NCBI RefSeq assembly: GCF_900101875.1
Contig: NZ_FNAI01000008.1
Location: 62,001 to 126,000 of the forward strand
Reading direction: 5' to 3'
Length of the DNA: 64,000 nt
From: Mucilaginibacter pineti
GTDB taxonomy: Bacteria > Bacteroidota > Bacteroidia > Sphingobacteriales > Sphingobacteriaceae
Each line of letters begins with the position of its first letter. Positions within the stretch are counted from its first letter, which is position 1. Below the pieces are notes generated by a model that worked only from the letters and a program-made list of their open reading frames with translations, searched no databases and was not told the DNA's origin. This document shows, piece after piece, positions 1-8,663 of the stretch. A program made the position numbers and the translations under genes.

Positions 1-2
1 TG

Positions 3-365
3 ATTTTCCTTGATGGCAAAACTGGTGAAAACGTATTGCTTTCTAAAAACATTAATCCCGCTACTGTAATGATAACACAATCTCCTGATAATGCAAATGC
101 CATACATGGCATGATGATCAATCAGCCGGGATCACCTTTTCACGGCGCGCTGTTATTTAACGTTGCGGATACTGAAATGGGTGACTTCAGTTATAAGATC
201 GATATAGGTTTTGATCGTGCAATATTGTCCTATACCAATCAGAAATTGAAAAGCGATAACCCCTGCAAGCCTTATTATATCAATTTAAGTAACCCGGTGA
301 TCACCGGTCATCCATTTACGATTTTGAGGCTGGGATCGCGGTTGCTTTTTAAAATTATGCTTTAA
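3..365 (+). CDS. C-terminal part of an unidentified protein (cut by window edge)
   Basis: The frame is open from the first bases of the window to a TAA at 363-365, so this is the last 120 or so codons of a longer gene whose start lies outside. The visible part is mixed polar and hydrophobic, has no transmembrane segment, and ends in a short basic-hydrophobic tail. A TTG at 36 could serve as a start, but the frame reads equally well upstream, so I treat the gene as truncated by the window. I do not recognise the family. It is separated by about 100 bp from the ABC transporter operon and is probably not part of it. Confidence 0.55.
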   Translation: MFLDGKTGENVLLSKNINPATVMITQSPDNANAIHGMMINQPGSPFHGALLFNVADTEMGDFSYKIDIGFDRAILSYTNQKLKSDNPCKPYYINLSNPVITGHPFTILRLGSRLLFKIML

Positions 366-467
366 TTCTGATCACATTCGCAGGAGAAAAATGGGATTTG
401 GCAGATAAACATCCGGCGATCGTCTAAATACCTATGCTTTCGTAGGTTAAGCCGCTTTCTTTGTACG

Positions 468-1382
468 ATGGAGCAATCATATATATTGGAAACACGTGCG
501 CTGGGCCACCGATTTACAGACGGCGCAGCCGTATTAAACGATATCTGCCTTCAAGTACCCGAAAGATCGGTGTACGGGTTTCTTGGCGCAAACGGCGCAG
601 GAAAAACAACCACGTTGCGCCTGGTACTTGGCCTGTTGGAAAAGCAACAGGGAGAGATTCTTCTGTTCGGCCAGCCATTCGGCCGTAATCGATTGCAGGC
701 GCTGCAAAGAATTGGTGCGATGATCGAATCACCTTCACTATACGGCCATTTAACAGCAACGGAAAACTTGTTGGTGCTGCAAAAAATTTATGGTTGCCCG
801 AAAGAAAGGATCGCATTGGTGCTGGAAATGGTCGGGCTGAGCGCAACAGGTAGCAAAAAAGCTGCCCGATTTTCTTTGGGAATGAAGCAGCGGCTGAGTA
901 TTGCGATGGCTTTGTTGCACGAACCGTCACTTTTGATCCTGGACGAGCCTACGAACGGGCTCGACCCCAATGGTATGATTGAAGTGCGTGAACTGCTGCT
1001 TTCGCTAAACCGAAAGCATGGTATTACAATCGTGATCTCCAGCCACCTGTTGGGGGAGATCGAAAAAATGGTGAGCCATGTGGGTATTATCCATAGCGGC
1101 AGCTTATTGTTCCAGGGGACGCTCGCCGAATTACAACAGCAGCGCAGTGCCGGTGGCCGGCTTAGCCTTTATACCGATGACCAGTCAAAAACGACCAGCG
1201 TGCTTCGGGCGATGAACATACAGGCGACGTTTGATGGCGGTAAGTTTACCATGCCTATGCCTCAGCAGGAAATGATTGCCGCCCTTGCTAAAGAACTAAT
1301 AGGTTCCGGCGTAAGCTTATATGAACTCAGCCCGGCGGGCAATGACCTGGAGGCAATCTTTATGGATATGATCACACATTAA
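468..1382 (+). CDS. ABC transporter ATP-binding protein (BcrA/lantibiotic-export type)
   Basis: Cytoplasmic ATPase that would power the membrane partner encoded next. Walker A (GANGAGKTTT) is near residues 40-49, the signature FSLGMKQRL near 135 and Walker B LLILDEPTNGLD near 155-166. About 80 residues follow the nucleotide-binding domain, as is usual for the roughly 300-residue ATPases of drug or bacteriocin self-protection exporters. The ATG at 468 is chosen because the ATPase fold begins within the first residues; an overlapping frame starting at 461 is not coding. The permease starts 9 bp downstream and a LytS/LytTR pair follows, an arrangement common for peptide-antibiotic sensing and export. 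The substrate cannot be read from the sequence. Confidence 0.93.
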   Translation: MEQSYILETRALGHRFTDGAAVLNDICLQVPERSVYGFLGANGAGKTTTLRLVLGLLEKQQGEILLFGQPFGRNRLQALQRIGAMIESPSLYGHLTATENLLVLQKIYGCPKERIALVLEMVGLSATGSKKAARFSLGMKQRLSIAMALLHEPSLLILDEPTNGLDPNGMIEVRELLLSLNRKHGITIVISSHLLGEIEKMVSHVGIIHSGSLLFQGTLAELQQQRSAGGRLSLYTDDQSKTTSVLRAMNIQATFDGGKFTMPMPQQEMIAALAKELIGSGVSLYELSPAGNDLEAIFMDMITH

Positions 1383-1391
1383 AAATATTTT

Positions 1392-2162
1392 ATGATTCAG
1401 TTTGTACAAAGTTTTGAAAGCGAATGGCTGAAGCGCAAGCGTAGCCTCGCGTCCTGGCTGGTGATCTGCGGCGCGTTTTTTACGCCGCTGGTCATTACTG
1501 TCGCGAAGATTGTCCGGCATGGTGCGCTGGCCGCTTCCAGCCGTCTCCCAAATTATTGGGAGGCGCTCTGGAAGAGTTCCTGGGAGTCTATGGCCATTTT
1601 TTTGTTGCCGCTCGGTGCTATCCTGGCGAGCAGCCTAATCACGCAGCTGGAATTCAAAAACAACACTTGGAAACTATTACACACGACACCGCAGCGTTAT
1701 GGAGTGATATTTTTAGCGAAGCTGTCGGTGATCCTGGTCATGATGCTGCAATTTTTAATCTTATTTAACATAGGTATTTATTTATCCGGCGTACTGCCAG
1801 GATTACTGTTTGGCGTAAGTTATCCTGCTGAACCAATCCCGGTGACATACTTCATGACAGAGAACGGTCGGTATTTCCTGGCATGCCTGCCTATAATCGC
1901 ACTTCAATACCTCATCAGTTTGCAGTTTAAGAACTTTCTCGTGCCGGTAGGCATTGGCCTGGTGCTCTGGATCTTGTCGGTAGCAGTGCTAAGCTGGCCG
2001 TACGGGCACTGGATTCCCTATACTTATTGCAGTTTCAATTACTTAAAGGATGGACCGAAATTCACACACGCTTTCCCCCTGATCACCTTCGCACTTGGGT
2101 ATTTTCTATTGTTTACGGTAACGGCATATATTTTATACCTTCAACGAAAAGAAAAGGGGTGA
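1392..2162 (+). CDS. ABC transporter permease (ABC-2 / lantibiotic protection type)
   Basis: Integral membrane partner of the preceding ATPase. The 256 residues contain about six hydrophobic segments: near residue 25-40, then a pair around 70-85 and 110-135, then three more toward the C-terminus ending in a short basic tail. Length and topology fit the ABC-2 permeases of bacitracin or lantibiotic immunity exporters. The stop codon overlaps the start of the histidine kinase gene by one base (TGATG), so the genes are almost certainly cotranscribed and translationally coupled. Family assignment rests on topology and position rather than a catalytic motif. Confidence 0.85.
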   Translation: MIQFVQSFESEWLKRKRSLASWLVICGAFFTPLVITVAKIVRHGALAASSRLPNYWEALWKSSWESMAIFLLPLGAILASSLITQLEFKNNTWKLLHTTPQRYGVIFLAKLSVILVMMLQFLILFNIGIYLSGVLPGLLFGVSYPAEPIPVTYFMTENGRYFLACLPIIALQYLISLQFKNFLVPVGIGLVLWILSVAVLSWPYGHWIPYTYCSFNYLKDGPKFTHAFPLITFALGYFLLFTVTAYILYLQRKEKG

Positions 2163-3229
2163 TGAAAAAAACGGCTGTTTTACTGATTCATTCAGGATAT
2201 TGGTTATTGTTCGGCACGTTGCTGCTTACATTTTTTTTCTTTGTTGTATTCGTTCCGGCGCATACGCACTTACCTGATTCAGCCCATCATAACGATAGCC
2301 TGCTTTCCTGGCTGCGTTTAATGTTTGGTTTCGCGGTCGTGCCCGGTTTATGCTCTTTTTATAGCTGTTATACTTTTCTATTTGGCCGGCTTTTAAGCAA
2401 GCAGAAATTTGTCCTTTTTCTTGGCGGTAGTTTTCTCTGCGCTTTAACAGGGTCGCTTATCGGCGCAGGACTGGAATCCCTGCCTTTTATGTTTGGACGA
2501 AGTTATCTTTTCAATGATGGTTACGCATCAGCTGTTATGGTGATCCTAATCATGACGGTTGTCGCATGGATCAACGGCATGATGGGGGCAGTTATTAAAG
2601 GCTGCCTTACCTGGTACCGCGATATTCGCTTAAAAGAAGAATTACACCGCAAAAACATCGAAACCGAACTGGCACTGGTCAAATCGCAGATCGACCCGCA
2701 TTTTCTGTTTAATACGATCAATAATATTGATGTATTGATCAGCAGGGATGCTGCTGCGGCATCTGTCTACCTGAATAAATTATCGGGTATCATGCGTTTC
2801 CTCCTGTACGAAACCAAGAGTGAACACATCAGTCTGGAGCGCGAGCTCGATCATTTGCAGCAGTACATCGATCTGCAGCGGATCAGGACAAGCAATGCGG
2901 ATTATGTTGATTTCGAGGTTAGCGGGATGTACACAGGACAATCCATCGCCCCCATGGTCTTGCTGCCTTTTATCGAAAATGCCTTTAAGCACACGGAAGC
3001 CCGTAAAACAGATAGCCGGATCAGTATCTCTCTGCAATTGAGTAAAGAGCAGCTCACCTTTATATGTACGAATTCTTTGTACGCTGTTAAAAAGCCCCGC
3101 GACGTAAATTGTGGCCTCGGAAATGAACTCATCCGAAAGCGGCTGGATCTGCTTTATCCTGCGGCGCATACGCTTTCAATCAGTGAGGAATTCGGCCTCT
3201 ACCGCGTTAAACTTGAGCTACAATTATGA
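2162..3229 (+). CDS. LytS-family sensor histidine kinase
   Basis: Membrane sensor kinase of the LytS/YpdA type. The N-terminal 145 residues hold four hydrophobic segments (about 7-31, 50-73, 82-103, 122-146). A short linker leads to the His_kinase domain with the phospho-acceptor motif DPHFLFNTINN, His at about 180, and a HATPase-like C-terminal part with an N box (LLPFIENAFKH) and a GLGN motif. The ATG at 2162 is preferred over an in-frame start at 2027, because the upstream start would read deep into the permease gene while 2162 overlaps its stop by one base. The response regulator starts inside its last codons (4-bp overlap), so kinase and regulator form one unit, probably controlling the exporter just upstream. 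Confidence 0.93.
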   Translation: MKKTAVLLIHSGYWLLFGTLLLTFFFFVVFVPAHTHLPDSAHHNDSLLSWLRLMFGFAVVPGLCSFYSCYTFLFGRLLSKQKFVLFLGGSFLCALTGSLIGAGLESLPFMFGRSYLFNDGYASAVMVILIMTVVAWINGMMGAVIKGCLTWYRDIRLKEELHRKNIETELALVKSQIDPHFLFNTINNIDVLISRDAAAASVYLNKLSGIMRFLLYETKSEHISLERELDHLQQYIDLQRIRTSNADYVDFEVSGMYTGQSIAPMVLLPFIENAFKHTEARKTDSRISISLQLSKEQLTFICTNSLYAVKKPRDVNCGLGNELIRKRLDLLYPAAHTLSISEEFGLYRVKLELQL

Positions 3230-3897
3230 GATACATTATTATAGAGGATGAGCCTTTGGCCGCGGCCAGGGTGAGAGAGTTTGCTGATAAGCTAACTTAC
3301 CTGACATTTTGCGGCGTATTTGAAAATGCGTTTTCCGCGATGGCTTACCTGAAGAATAACGCAGTGAGCCTGATTTTCCTGGACATCAATATCGGGCAGG
3401 TCTCTGGTATTCAGTTCCTGGAAATGGCCAAACCTGATTGTGAAGTAATCATTCTGACGGCTTACCAGGAATATGCACTAAAGGGATTCGAGATGCAGGT
3501 GGCTGATTATTTGCTAAAGCCTTTTACATTTGAGCGCTTTTGCCAGGCAACCGAAAGGGTGCGCGGCTTGCAAGAGAAACCGGAGTTGGAAAAGGCATTT
3601 ATTTTCGTCAAAACCCAATACCGGCTGGAAAAAGTAATGCTAAGCGAGCTATTGTATGTTGAGGGCGCAAGGGATTACCGGAGGCTGCATATAGGCAAAC
3701 AGGAATTAATGACGCTCGAAACTTTCGGGGAACTACAAGAGAAACTTCCCGGGTCAAGGTTTATCCGCGTCCACAAATCCTACCTGGTGGCATTAGATAA
3801 GATCCATTCGCTGGAACGGGACTTTATTCGGATCAACAATGAGATGATCCCAGTATCTGCAACCTATAGAAAAGTACTGCTTGAAAAGATAAAATAA
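3226..3897 (+). CDS. LytTR-family response regulator
   Basis: Cytoplasmic DNA-binding response regulator. The receiver domain covers about residues 1-115, with the acidic pair near residues 7-8, the phospho-acceptor Asp at about 53 (FLDIN) and a conserved Lys in the DYLLKPF motif. A LytTR DNA-binding domain occupies about 125-223 (VEGARDYRRLH, then FIRVHKSYLVAL). Its start overlaps the stop of the LytS-type kinase by 4 bp, so the two are translationally coupled cognate partners. Likely targets are the ABC exporter operon upstream, by analogy with similar loci; no binding site was identified. Confidence 0.94.
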   Translation: MRYIIIEDEPLAAARVREFADKLTYLTFCGVFENAFSAMAYLKNNAVSLIFLDINIGQVSGIQFLEMAKPDCEVIILTAYQEYALKGFEMQVADYLLKPFTFERFCQATERVRGLQEKPELEKAFIFVKTQYRLEKVMLSELLYVEGARDYRRLHIGKQELMTLETFGELQEKLPGSRFIRVHKSYLVALDKIHSLERDFIRINNEMIPVSATYRKVLLEKIK

Positions 3898-3904
3898 TAT
3901 CAAG

Positions 3905-4129
3905 GTGACTTACGAGCGCTTAAAATTCATTTTTGACACTTACTTTGCCGGTGGCCTTATTGAGCCAGAGGCTCAGGAGTTGATGGCTTATATCAACAAC
4001 TCGGCAGATGCGGAACTAGAAGCGATTTTAAAGCAAAACTGGGAAAATCCGGATATAATAGCCGTCTTTACAAAAGATCAAAGTGAACGGATCTTAAAAA
4101 GAATATTAAACAAACCCAAACCAAAGTAA
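3905..4129 (+). CDS. Small orphan protein resembling the N-terminus of FecR anti-sigma factors
   Basis: 74-residue product from a GTG start 8 bp after the response regulator. The helical pattern (FIFDTYFAGGLIEPEAQELMAY, acidic stretch, then ERILKRIL) resembles the cytoplasmic N-terminal sigma-binding region of Bacteroidetes FecR proteins; compare the start of the real FecR at 58.5-59.7 kb (LEKFTKGKISENELQELIGW). The transmembrane segment and periplasmic FecR domain are missing. No ECF sigma gene lies nearby. It may be a stand-alone helical adaptor of the two-component system or a relic. The resemblance is seen by eye only, so the function is unassigned. Confidence 0.5.
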   Translation: MTYERLKFIFDTYFAGGLIEPEAQELMAYINNSADAELEAILKQNWENPDIIAVFTKDQSERILKRILNKPKPK

Positions 4130-4200
4130 ACAGAGGGTAATATAGTCCTTTCCATCGCGGTTTCATCGGAATACGGGTTCAATGGCTTACATTTACCATA

Positions 4201-4982
4201 ATGGATGAAGATGGGCGTATATTTTTGGGACTTGCCCGCTCTGTAAAGATCGTGGACGGCTGTCATGTGATACCGACTACTTATACCGCAGAAAAAGAAT
4301 TGGAAGAATGGCATTGCCACGAGGAAGCCAGCGTCAGCTTGTTGCTTAAAGGCACCCATGATGAATACTTATATGGCAAACACTTTAAACGCATTCCCGG
4401 CGACCTTAAGTTTATCCCCGCAGGTGAATTCCATCGATGTGACCGTTACGAATCTGGCACGCTCAAGATTAATATTTCTCTCAGGCCGGGCCTTGTAAAC
4501 GCCATCGGTGCCGATCACCTTGACAATTTGTTCGCAACAAAAGTGGATCTGAAATTTAGTTTGATCAAACTTTACCATGAACTGGAAGACAGCAGTAATT
4601 ATGCGGAGGCTTCGGCGCAGATGCTTTTGACAGGTTTGCTTTATCCGCAGCGCAAAAAAAATCAAAAGGTCCCTCTATGGGTAAACCGGCTGAAAGAACT
4701 TTTGCAGGATGAATGGTCTAACGATATTGATCTCGACGGACTTTCCAGGGAGGTAGGTGTGCATCCCGTTACAATTTCCCGCTATTTTCGAAATATTTTT
4801 CCAGCACATTAAGCGAATATATGCGCAAAATAAAGATCGAACATTCTTTGGCTTTATTGAACGACGGCAGCATACCGCTGAACGAGGTCGCTTATCGCTG
4901 CGGTTTTGCTGATCACGCACATTTCACCCGTACTTTTAAAGCCGTCACCGGTTACCTGCCCAAACAATTCCGGAAGATTTAA
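4201..4982 (+). pseudogene. AraC-family regulator broken by a one-base frameshift
   Basis: The first part, from the ATG at 4201, encodes a cupin-like sensor region (WHCHEEASVSLLLKG) and the first helix-turn-helix (LDGLSREVGVHPVTISRYF). It then hits a stop at 4810-4812 just after residue 203. In the +1-shifted frame the expected second helix-turn-helix continues (SEYMRKIKIEHSLALLNDG, then AYRCGFADHAHFTRTFK) to a TAA at 4980-4982. Restoring one A in the short A-run near 4790 rejoins the frames and matches the intact paralogue at 8664-9464 residue for residue in pattern. It is either a true inactivating deletion or a sequencing error. The gene sits just ahead of the M3 peptidase, which it would be expected to control. 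Confidence 0.85.
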
Positions 4983-5033
4983 ACAGGTTAATCCTGTTCT
5001 ATTTAGTGTCGTCTGGTCTGTTTACCTTGCCAC

Positions 5034-6878
5034 ATGATCATCTTAATTATGTTCCGAACCCGAAATTTCCCTTTAGTTATTATACTTATAAGCCTTTACT
5101 TGACCGGTAAGGCGCAAACTTTTGACCCTTTCGATGGCCATGGCGCAGAATTCACAGTAAAGTTGGAGCGTTATTTCCCTTCTCCCGGTGTGGAACAAGC
5201 TGGGCGGAAGCGACTAGCGGATAGCGTCCATATCTTCATTAAGGGAAAGCCATGGACGTTAAGTAACGTGGGCGTCCGATTAAATGCCTGTGAAAAATTC
5301 CTGGTTTCCCTAAACCGCCATTACGCTTATTTCCAGCTCTTAGCTTATAAAAATAAGCTGGACACGACTGCGCGTTCCGCCAAACAACACATCAGTGAAC
5401 TGATCGATGCGTTGGATACCCGTACTAATCAGGAGCTGCGAAGACCGCGGTTCGCCTCGTTAGCAAAAAAGAATGGTTATCCTTATCAGTACCTCATCAG
5501 GCAGGTAATGCTGAAAGCGGCCCATGAGCTAAGTCCGGCCGATGTGGCGGTAGCGGCTCAACTGAACGATCCCTTTCTGGAACGGTTGACTACGCGCTAT
5601 GATAACCTGATGGACGCCATCAGCCCAGTTCCGGGCCGAGGTGCTATAATGCAAAATAAAGATCCGTCTGTGCGAGCGAGCGGTATGCGGAAGTTTTACA
5701 GCGTGTATGACCAGCACGCGGAGATACTGGCGGCTACGCTGATCGATATTACCGCCCAAAGTAATGCTTACGCGAAACTGCGGGTTTTTAAAAGCGCGCC
5801 GGAAGCAGTGTACGCCCGCCGCCTGCAATTGCCGGAAGACAGTGTGCGGTCCATGCTGAAACACATGACGGCACTTAACAGCGTTTTAAAGGCTTATCAG
5901 CAAGTTCAGGCAGATCAGGTAAAATTAAAGTACGGTCTGGATACGGCACACAGTTGGGATATGAACCTGCCATCGGGTTACAGCTTTAAGCCAATGACAT
6001 ATGCAGAAGTCAGGAAATTAATTGATCAGGCTTTTAAGCCTTTGGGAAAGGCCTACCAGCGTTCCTTCGCCTGGCTGTTGGAACCGGCCAATGGCGCTTT
6101 GGACATCGCCGCCGGGCCTAACCGCATCACTGAAAATACTTCGGTCGGTTATCCTGGCGTACCCACCACCCTGTATATGAAAAGCTATCAGGGCATGCTT
6201 GGGGATATCCTGCGGTTGTCACACGAAGGCGGCCACGCGATCCATGCCCAAATGATGAGCGAACACCTTTCGGTTCCCTCTTATTCGTCAGGCCCCGGCT
6301 TTCTTTTCGAAGCTTATGCTATGCTTAACGAATTGCTGGTGCTGGATGCACTTAAAAAGCAGGCGGCGACAACGGAGGCCAAAGCCTTTTATACCAAAGC
6401 CTTGCTGGATAAACTATCGTTGGAAATATTTACAGCGGCAGAAGAAGGCAGCTTCGAACAGGCGCTTTATGACGGAACTGCGGCCGGCCGTGTTCGCGAC
6501 CGGAAAGATGTAGACAGCCTGTACAGCGGGATCATGCAGCAATATGATCTTTTCTTTACCTCAGAACCTGAACGTAAAAGCGAGTGGATTAATAAACGCC
6601 TGCTGTTCGATGATCCCTTGTACAATATTAATTACTTGTATGCGATGCTGCTGTCCTGCCGGCTTTACCAGCAGGCACATGACGATCCGGCTGACTTTGC
6701 TCGTCGCTATGGAGAATTGCTAAAGAATGGCTTCGATGCATCGGCCAATGACCTGATTAAAAAATATATGGACTTTGGCTTGGAAAATGAATCACTGCTT
6801 CAAAGTACCATCATGTTGATGCAAGCGCAGACCGATGAGCTAAAGGGTTATTATCAAATCCTTAAAAGGACTAGGTAG
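5034..6878 (+). CDS. Exported M3-family metallopeptidase (oligoendopeptidase F-like)
   Basis: Zinc oligopeptidase. The catalytic HEGGH motif (an HExxH) lies at about residues 397-401, followed about 25 residues later by the family's FLFEAYAMLNE element that supplies the third zinc ligand. A hydrophobic N-terminal segment ending in a GKAQ-like site looks like a signal peptide, so the enzyme probably acts in the periplasm or on the surface. Length of about 610 fits the family. Start: ATG 5034 or ATG 5049; neither has a Shine-Dalgarno sequence, and 5049 gives a more compact signal peptide. It follows the frameshifted AraC gene. Confidence 0.9.
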   Translation: MIILIMFRTRNFPLVIILISLYLTGKAQTFDPFDGHGAEFTVKLERYFPSPGVEQAGRKRLADSVHIFIKGKPWTLSNVGVRLNACEKFLVSLNRHYAYFQLLAYKNKLDTTARSAKQHISELIDALDTRTNQELRRPRFASLAKKNGYPYQYLIRQVMLKAAHELSPADVAVAAQLNDPFLERLTTRYDNLMDAISPVPGRGAIMQNKDPSVRASGMRKFYSVYDQHAEILAATLIDITAQSNAYAKLRVFKSAPEAVYARRLQLPEDSVRSMLKHMTALNSVLKAYQQVQADQVKLKYGLDTAHSWDMNLPSGYSFKPMTYAEVRKLIDQAFKPLGKAYQRSFAWLLEPANGALDIAAGPNRITENTSVGYPGVPTTLYMKSYQGMLGDILRLSHEGGHAIHAQMMSEHLSVPSYSSGPGFLFEAYAMLNELLVLDALKKQAATTEAKAFYTKALLDKLSLEIFTAAEEGSFEQALYDGTAAGRVRDRKDVDSLYSGIMQQYDLFFTSEPERKSEWINKRLLFDDPLYNINYLYAMLLSCRLYQQAHDDPADFARRYGELLKNGFDASANDLIKKYMDFGLENESLLQSTIMLMQAQTDELKGYYQILKRTR

Positions 6879-6972
6879 CAAATACAGAAAATGGCGTGTT
6901 CCATACCTAGAAACAGCTGTAAAGACTAATTGTGCGGTATCGCTAATACAAGTTACTATATTCGTTTTTTAA

Positions 6973-8070
6973 ATGCTGATCATGTTTAAATCCAGGTTTT
7001 TTTGTTTGTTGTTGTTTTGCTTTTGCCAAGTGGCTTGCCCGTTGTACGCACAGTCGGTTCGGCCAAAATCGAAATCATTTGCCGGGTTAACGAGTGCTAT
7101 CGAGCAACAATATGGAGGCGTACATAGTATTCTAATGGCTAAAAGCGGGAAAATGCTTTACGAGCATTACTTCAACGGCTTTGGGGCCGACTCCTTGCAT
7201 GATACCCGCTCTTCATTTAAGTCTATTACCAGTTTGCTGATCGGAATCGCCATCGACAGGGGGTTGATCAAGAATGTAAACGAAAAGGTTTCGAATTTCT
7301 TCCCCAAAGAAAAATCGTTTGCAACCGACACATTAAAAAGAAGGTTGACCATAAAGGACCTGCTGGAAATGCGATCAGGCTTTGACTGCGACGAATGGAA
7401 TGATGGGAAAGATTGCGAAACCGAGATGACTAAAACCGCTGATTGGGTAAAATTCAGCCTGGCTCTACCCATGAAAAACGCACCGGGAAAAGTTTGGGCG
7501 TATACCTCCTGCGATCCGATGATCATTAGCGGAATTATAAAAAAGGTTTCAGGAATGAGCATTATGGATTTCGCCGCCAGGTATTTGTTCACCCCTATGG
7601 GTATTACTAATTATCGCTGGACCGTTGACCCGGAAGGTCAAGGTATGACGGCGGGCTCATTTTATATCCTGCCGTCGGATATGGCGAAGATCGGCAGCTT
7701 AGTACTGAATAATGGTCGCTGGAAAGGTAAGCAGGTTGTATCAAAGCGTTGGATTTTGGTATCGACTAAAGCGACAATACCAATACCTGACTTTTCTTTT
7801 GTGAGAATTAGCAGGTCAAAGAATGCCATACCGCAACCTACGTTTTACGGATTTTATTGGTACAATGAGAATTTAACCCTCAATGGCCAAAACTTCCCCA
7901 TGGTGATTGCCTCGGGCAACGGCGGACAGTATATCATTGTCATTAAGAAACTGGACATGGTTGTTGTTTTCACGCAAGGAAATTTTGGAACCTGGAAGGC
8001 AAAGCAGGCATTCGATATCCTGGCGAAATTTATCATCCCTTCGATTGGCAATGGCAGCCGAGCTAATTGA
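6973..8070 (+). CDS. Secreted serine hydrolase, beta-lactamase class C family
   Basis: Member of the serine beta-lactamase-like superfamily (esterase, DD-peptidase or amide hydrolase; substrate unknown). The N-terminus has a hydrophobic signal segment (about residues 7-26). The nucleophile motif SxxK is SSFK at about 80-83, and the second motif is YTS in place of the classical YxN. A GNGG sequence near the C-terminus stands at the position of the KTG/HTG box, as in 6-aminohexanoate-dimer-hydrolase-like members. The ATG at 6973 is used; an alternative is ATG 6982. It lies about 95 bp after the M3 peptidase on the same strand. Confidence 0.85.
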   Translation: MLIMFKSRFFCLLLFCFCQVACPLYAQSVRPKSKSFAGLTSAIEQQYGGVHSILMAKSGKMLYEHYFNGFGADSLHDTRSSFKSITSLLIGIAIDRGLIKNVNEKVSNFFPKEKSFATDTLKRRLTIKDLLEMRSGFDCDEWNDGKDCETEMTKTADWVKFSLALPMKNAPGKVWAYTSCDPMIISGIIKKVSGMSIMDFAARYLFTPMGITNYRWTVDPEGQGMTAGSFYILPSDMAKIGSLVLNNGRWKGKQVVSKRWILVSTKATIPIPDFSFVRISRSKNAIPQPTFYGFYWYNENLTLNGQNFPMVIASGNGGQYIIVIKKLDMVVVFTQGNFGTWKAKQAFDILAKFIIPSIGNGSRAN

Positions 8071-8135
8071 GCGAAACAAAGGTGGGCGTCGCTCGCGAGT
8101 AAGACCTGGCAGGTCCTCGAATGTGACTATTTTAT

Positions 8136-8297
8136 CTATGGCATAATAGGCAAAGGTCTTCCTTCCGAAGGATACCGGGTTTGAAGTTTTACTGGACCTT
8201 TGGCCGCAAAACGCTCTACTATCTTTCTGGCCGCTGCCGGCGTTTTACCCAGGTTTGCAACCAACTTTTCTTTGAGTTCATCGCCTAATAAATGCTG
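8136..8297 (-). pseudogene. Degenerate C-terminal coding remnant of unknown family
   Basis: In the intergenic patch after the serine hydrolase, the minus strand carries an open stretch of about 53 codons with natural-looking protein sequence (LLGDELKEKLVANLGKTP, then AARKIVERFAAKGPV) ending at a TAG at 8136-8138. It is closed upstream by a TAA at 8298-8300. A neighbouring frame just upstream also looks coding (LAYALSRHN), which suggests a frameshifted remnant. No start codon is evident. I do not recognise the family. Confidence 0.4.
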
Positions 8298-8452
8298 TTA
8301 TGCCTGGAAAGAGCGTAAGCAAGTGTTTATCTGGATTTAGTTGATTTAATTTTGACACACTGCCCTTATATTATTTTAATTTCTACACGTATATAACTTG
8401 CTATATAAAGCTAATGATAATTATTAATGTATTTCTGTTCATTATACTTGTT

Positions 8453-8471
8453 TGTTCATGATTCATGAACA
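8453..8471. promoter_or_regulatory. 9-bp perfect inverted repeat, operator-like
   Basis: TGTTCATGA, one base, then TCATGAACA form a perfect inverted repeat 15 bp before the small gene at 8487. Related half-sites flank it (TGTTCATTA about 17 bp upstream; TTGAACATGA overlapping the start codon downstream). Spacing and symmetry look like a dimeric repressor site controlling the small gene. The binding protein is not known. Confidence 0.5.
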
Positions 8472-8486
8472 CTACTATTGTTGAAC

Positions 8487-8621
8487 ATGAAAGAAGCAGA
8501 AATTCTAAATCATGCCATCAGCAACTTCAAACTGATTACCGGAGTTAAAAACTACAGCATCAGAAGACCGCAAGACAGCGCTTCTCTTGAAGCCAGAATT
8601 AAGATAACGCTGGCTAAATGA
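8487..8621 (+). CDS. 44-residue ORF, possible N-terminal remnant of an AbiEi-like antitoxin
   Basis: The ATG at 8487 opens a 44-codon frame whose start (MKEAEILNHAISNFKLITG) reads like the N-terminus of Bacteroidetes type IV (AbiEi-family) antitoxins. It then stops after a short basic segment. No DNA-binding domain and no AbiEii nucleotidyltransferase partner follow; an AraC gene comes next. The operator-like repeat immediately upstream fits an autoregulated antitoxin. Most likely it is a truncated relic, but expression as a mini-protein is possible. The family assignment is weak. Confidence 0.4.
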   Translation: MKEAEILNHAISNFKLITGVKNYSIRRPQDSASLEARIKITLAK

Positions 8622-8663
8622 AAAAGCAGGAAACGTATTCATTTGGTTTTGTACATTTACACA

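Noticed and set aside
2780..3169. Minus-strand ORFs opposite the histidine kinase gene
   Set aside because: Shadow of a gene with intact kinase motifs.
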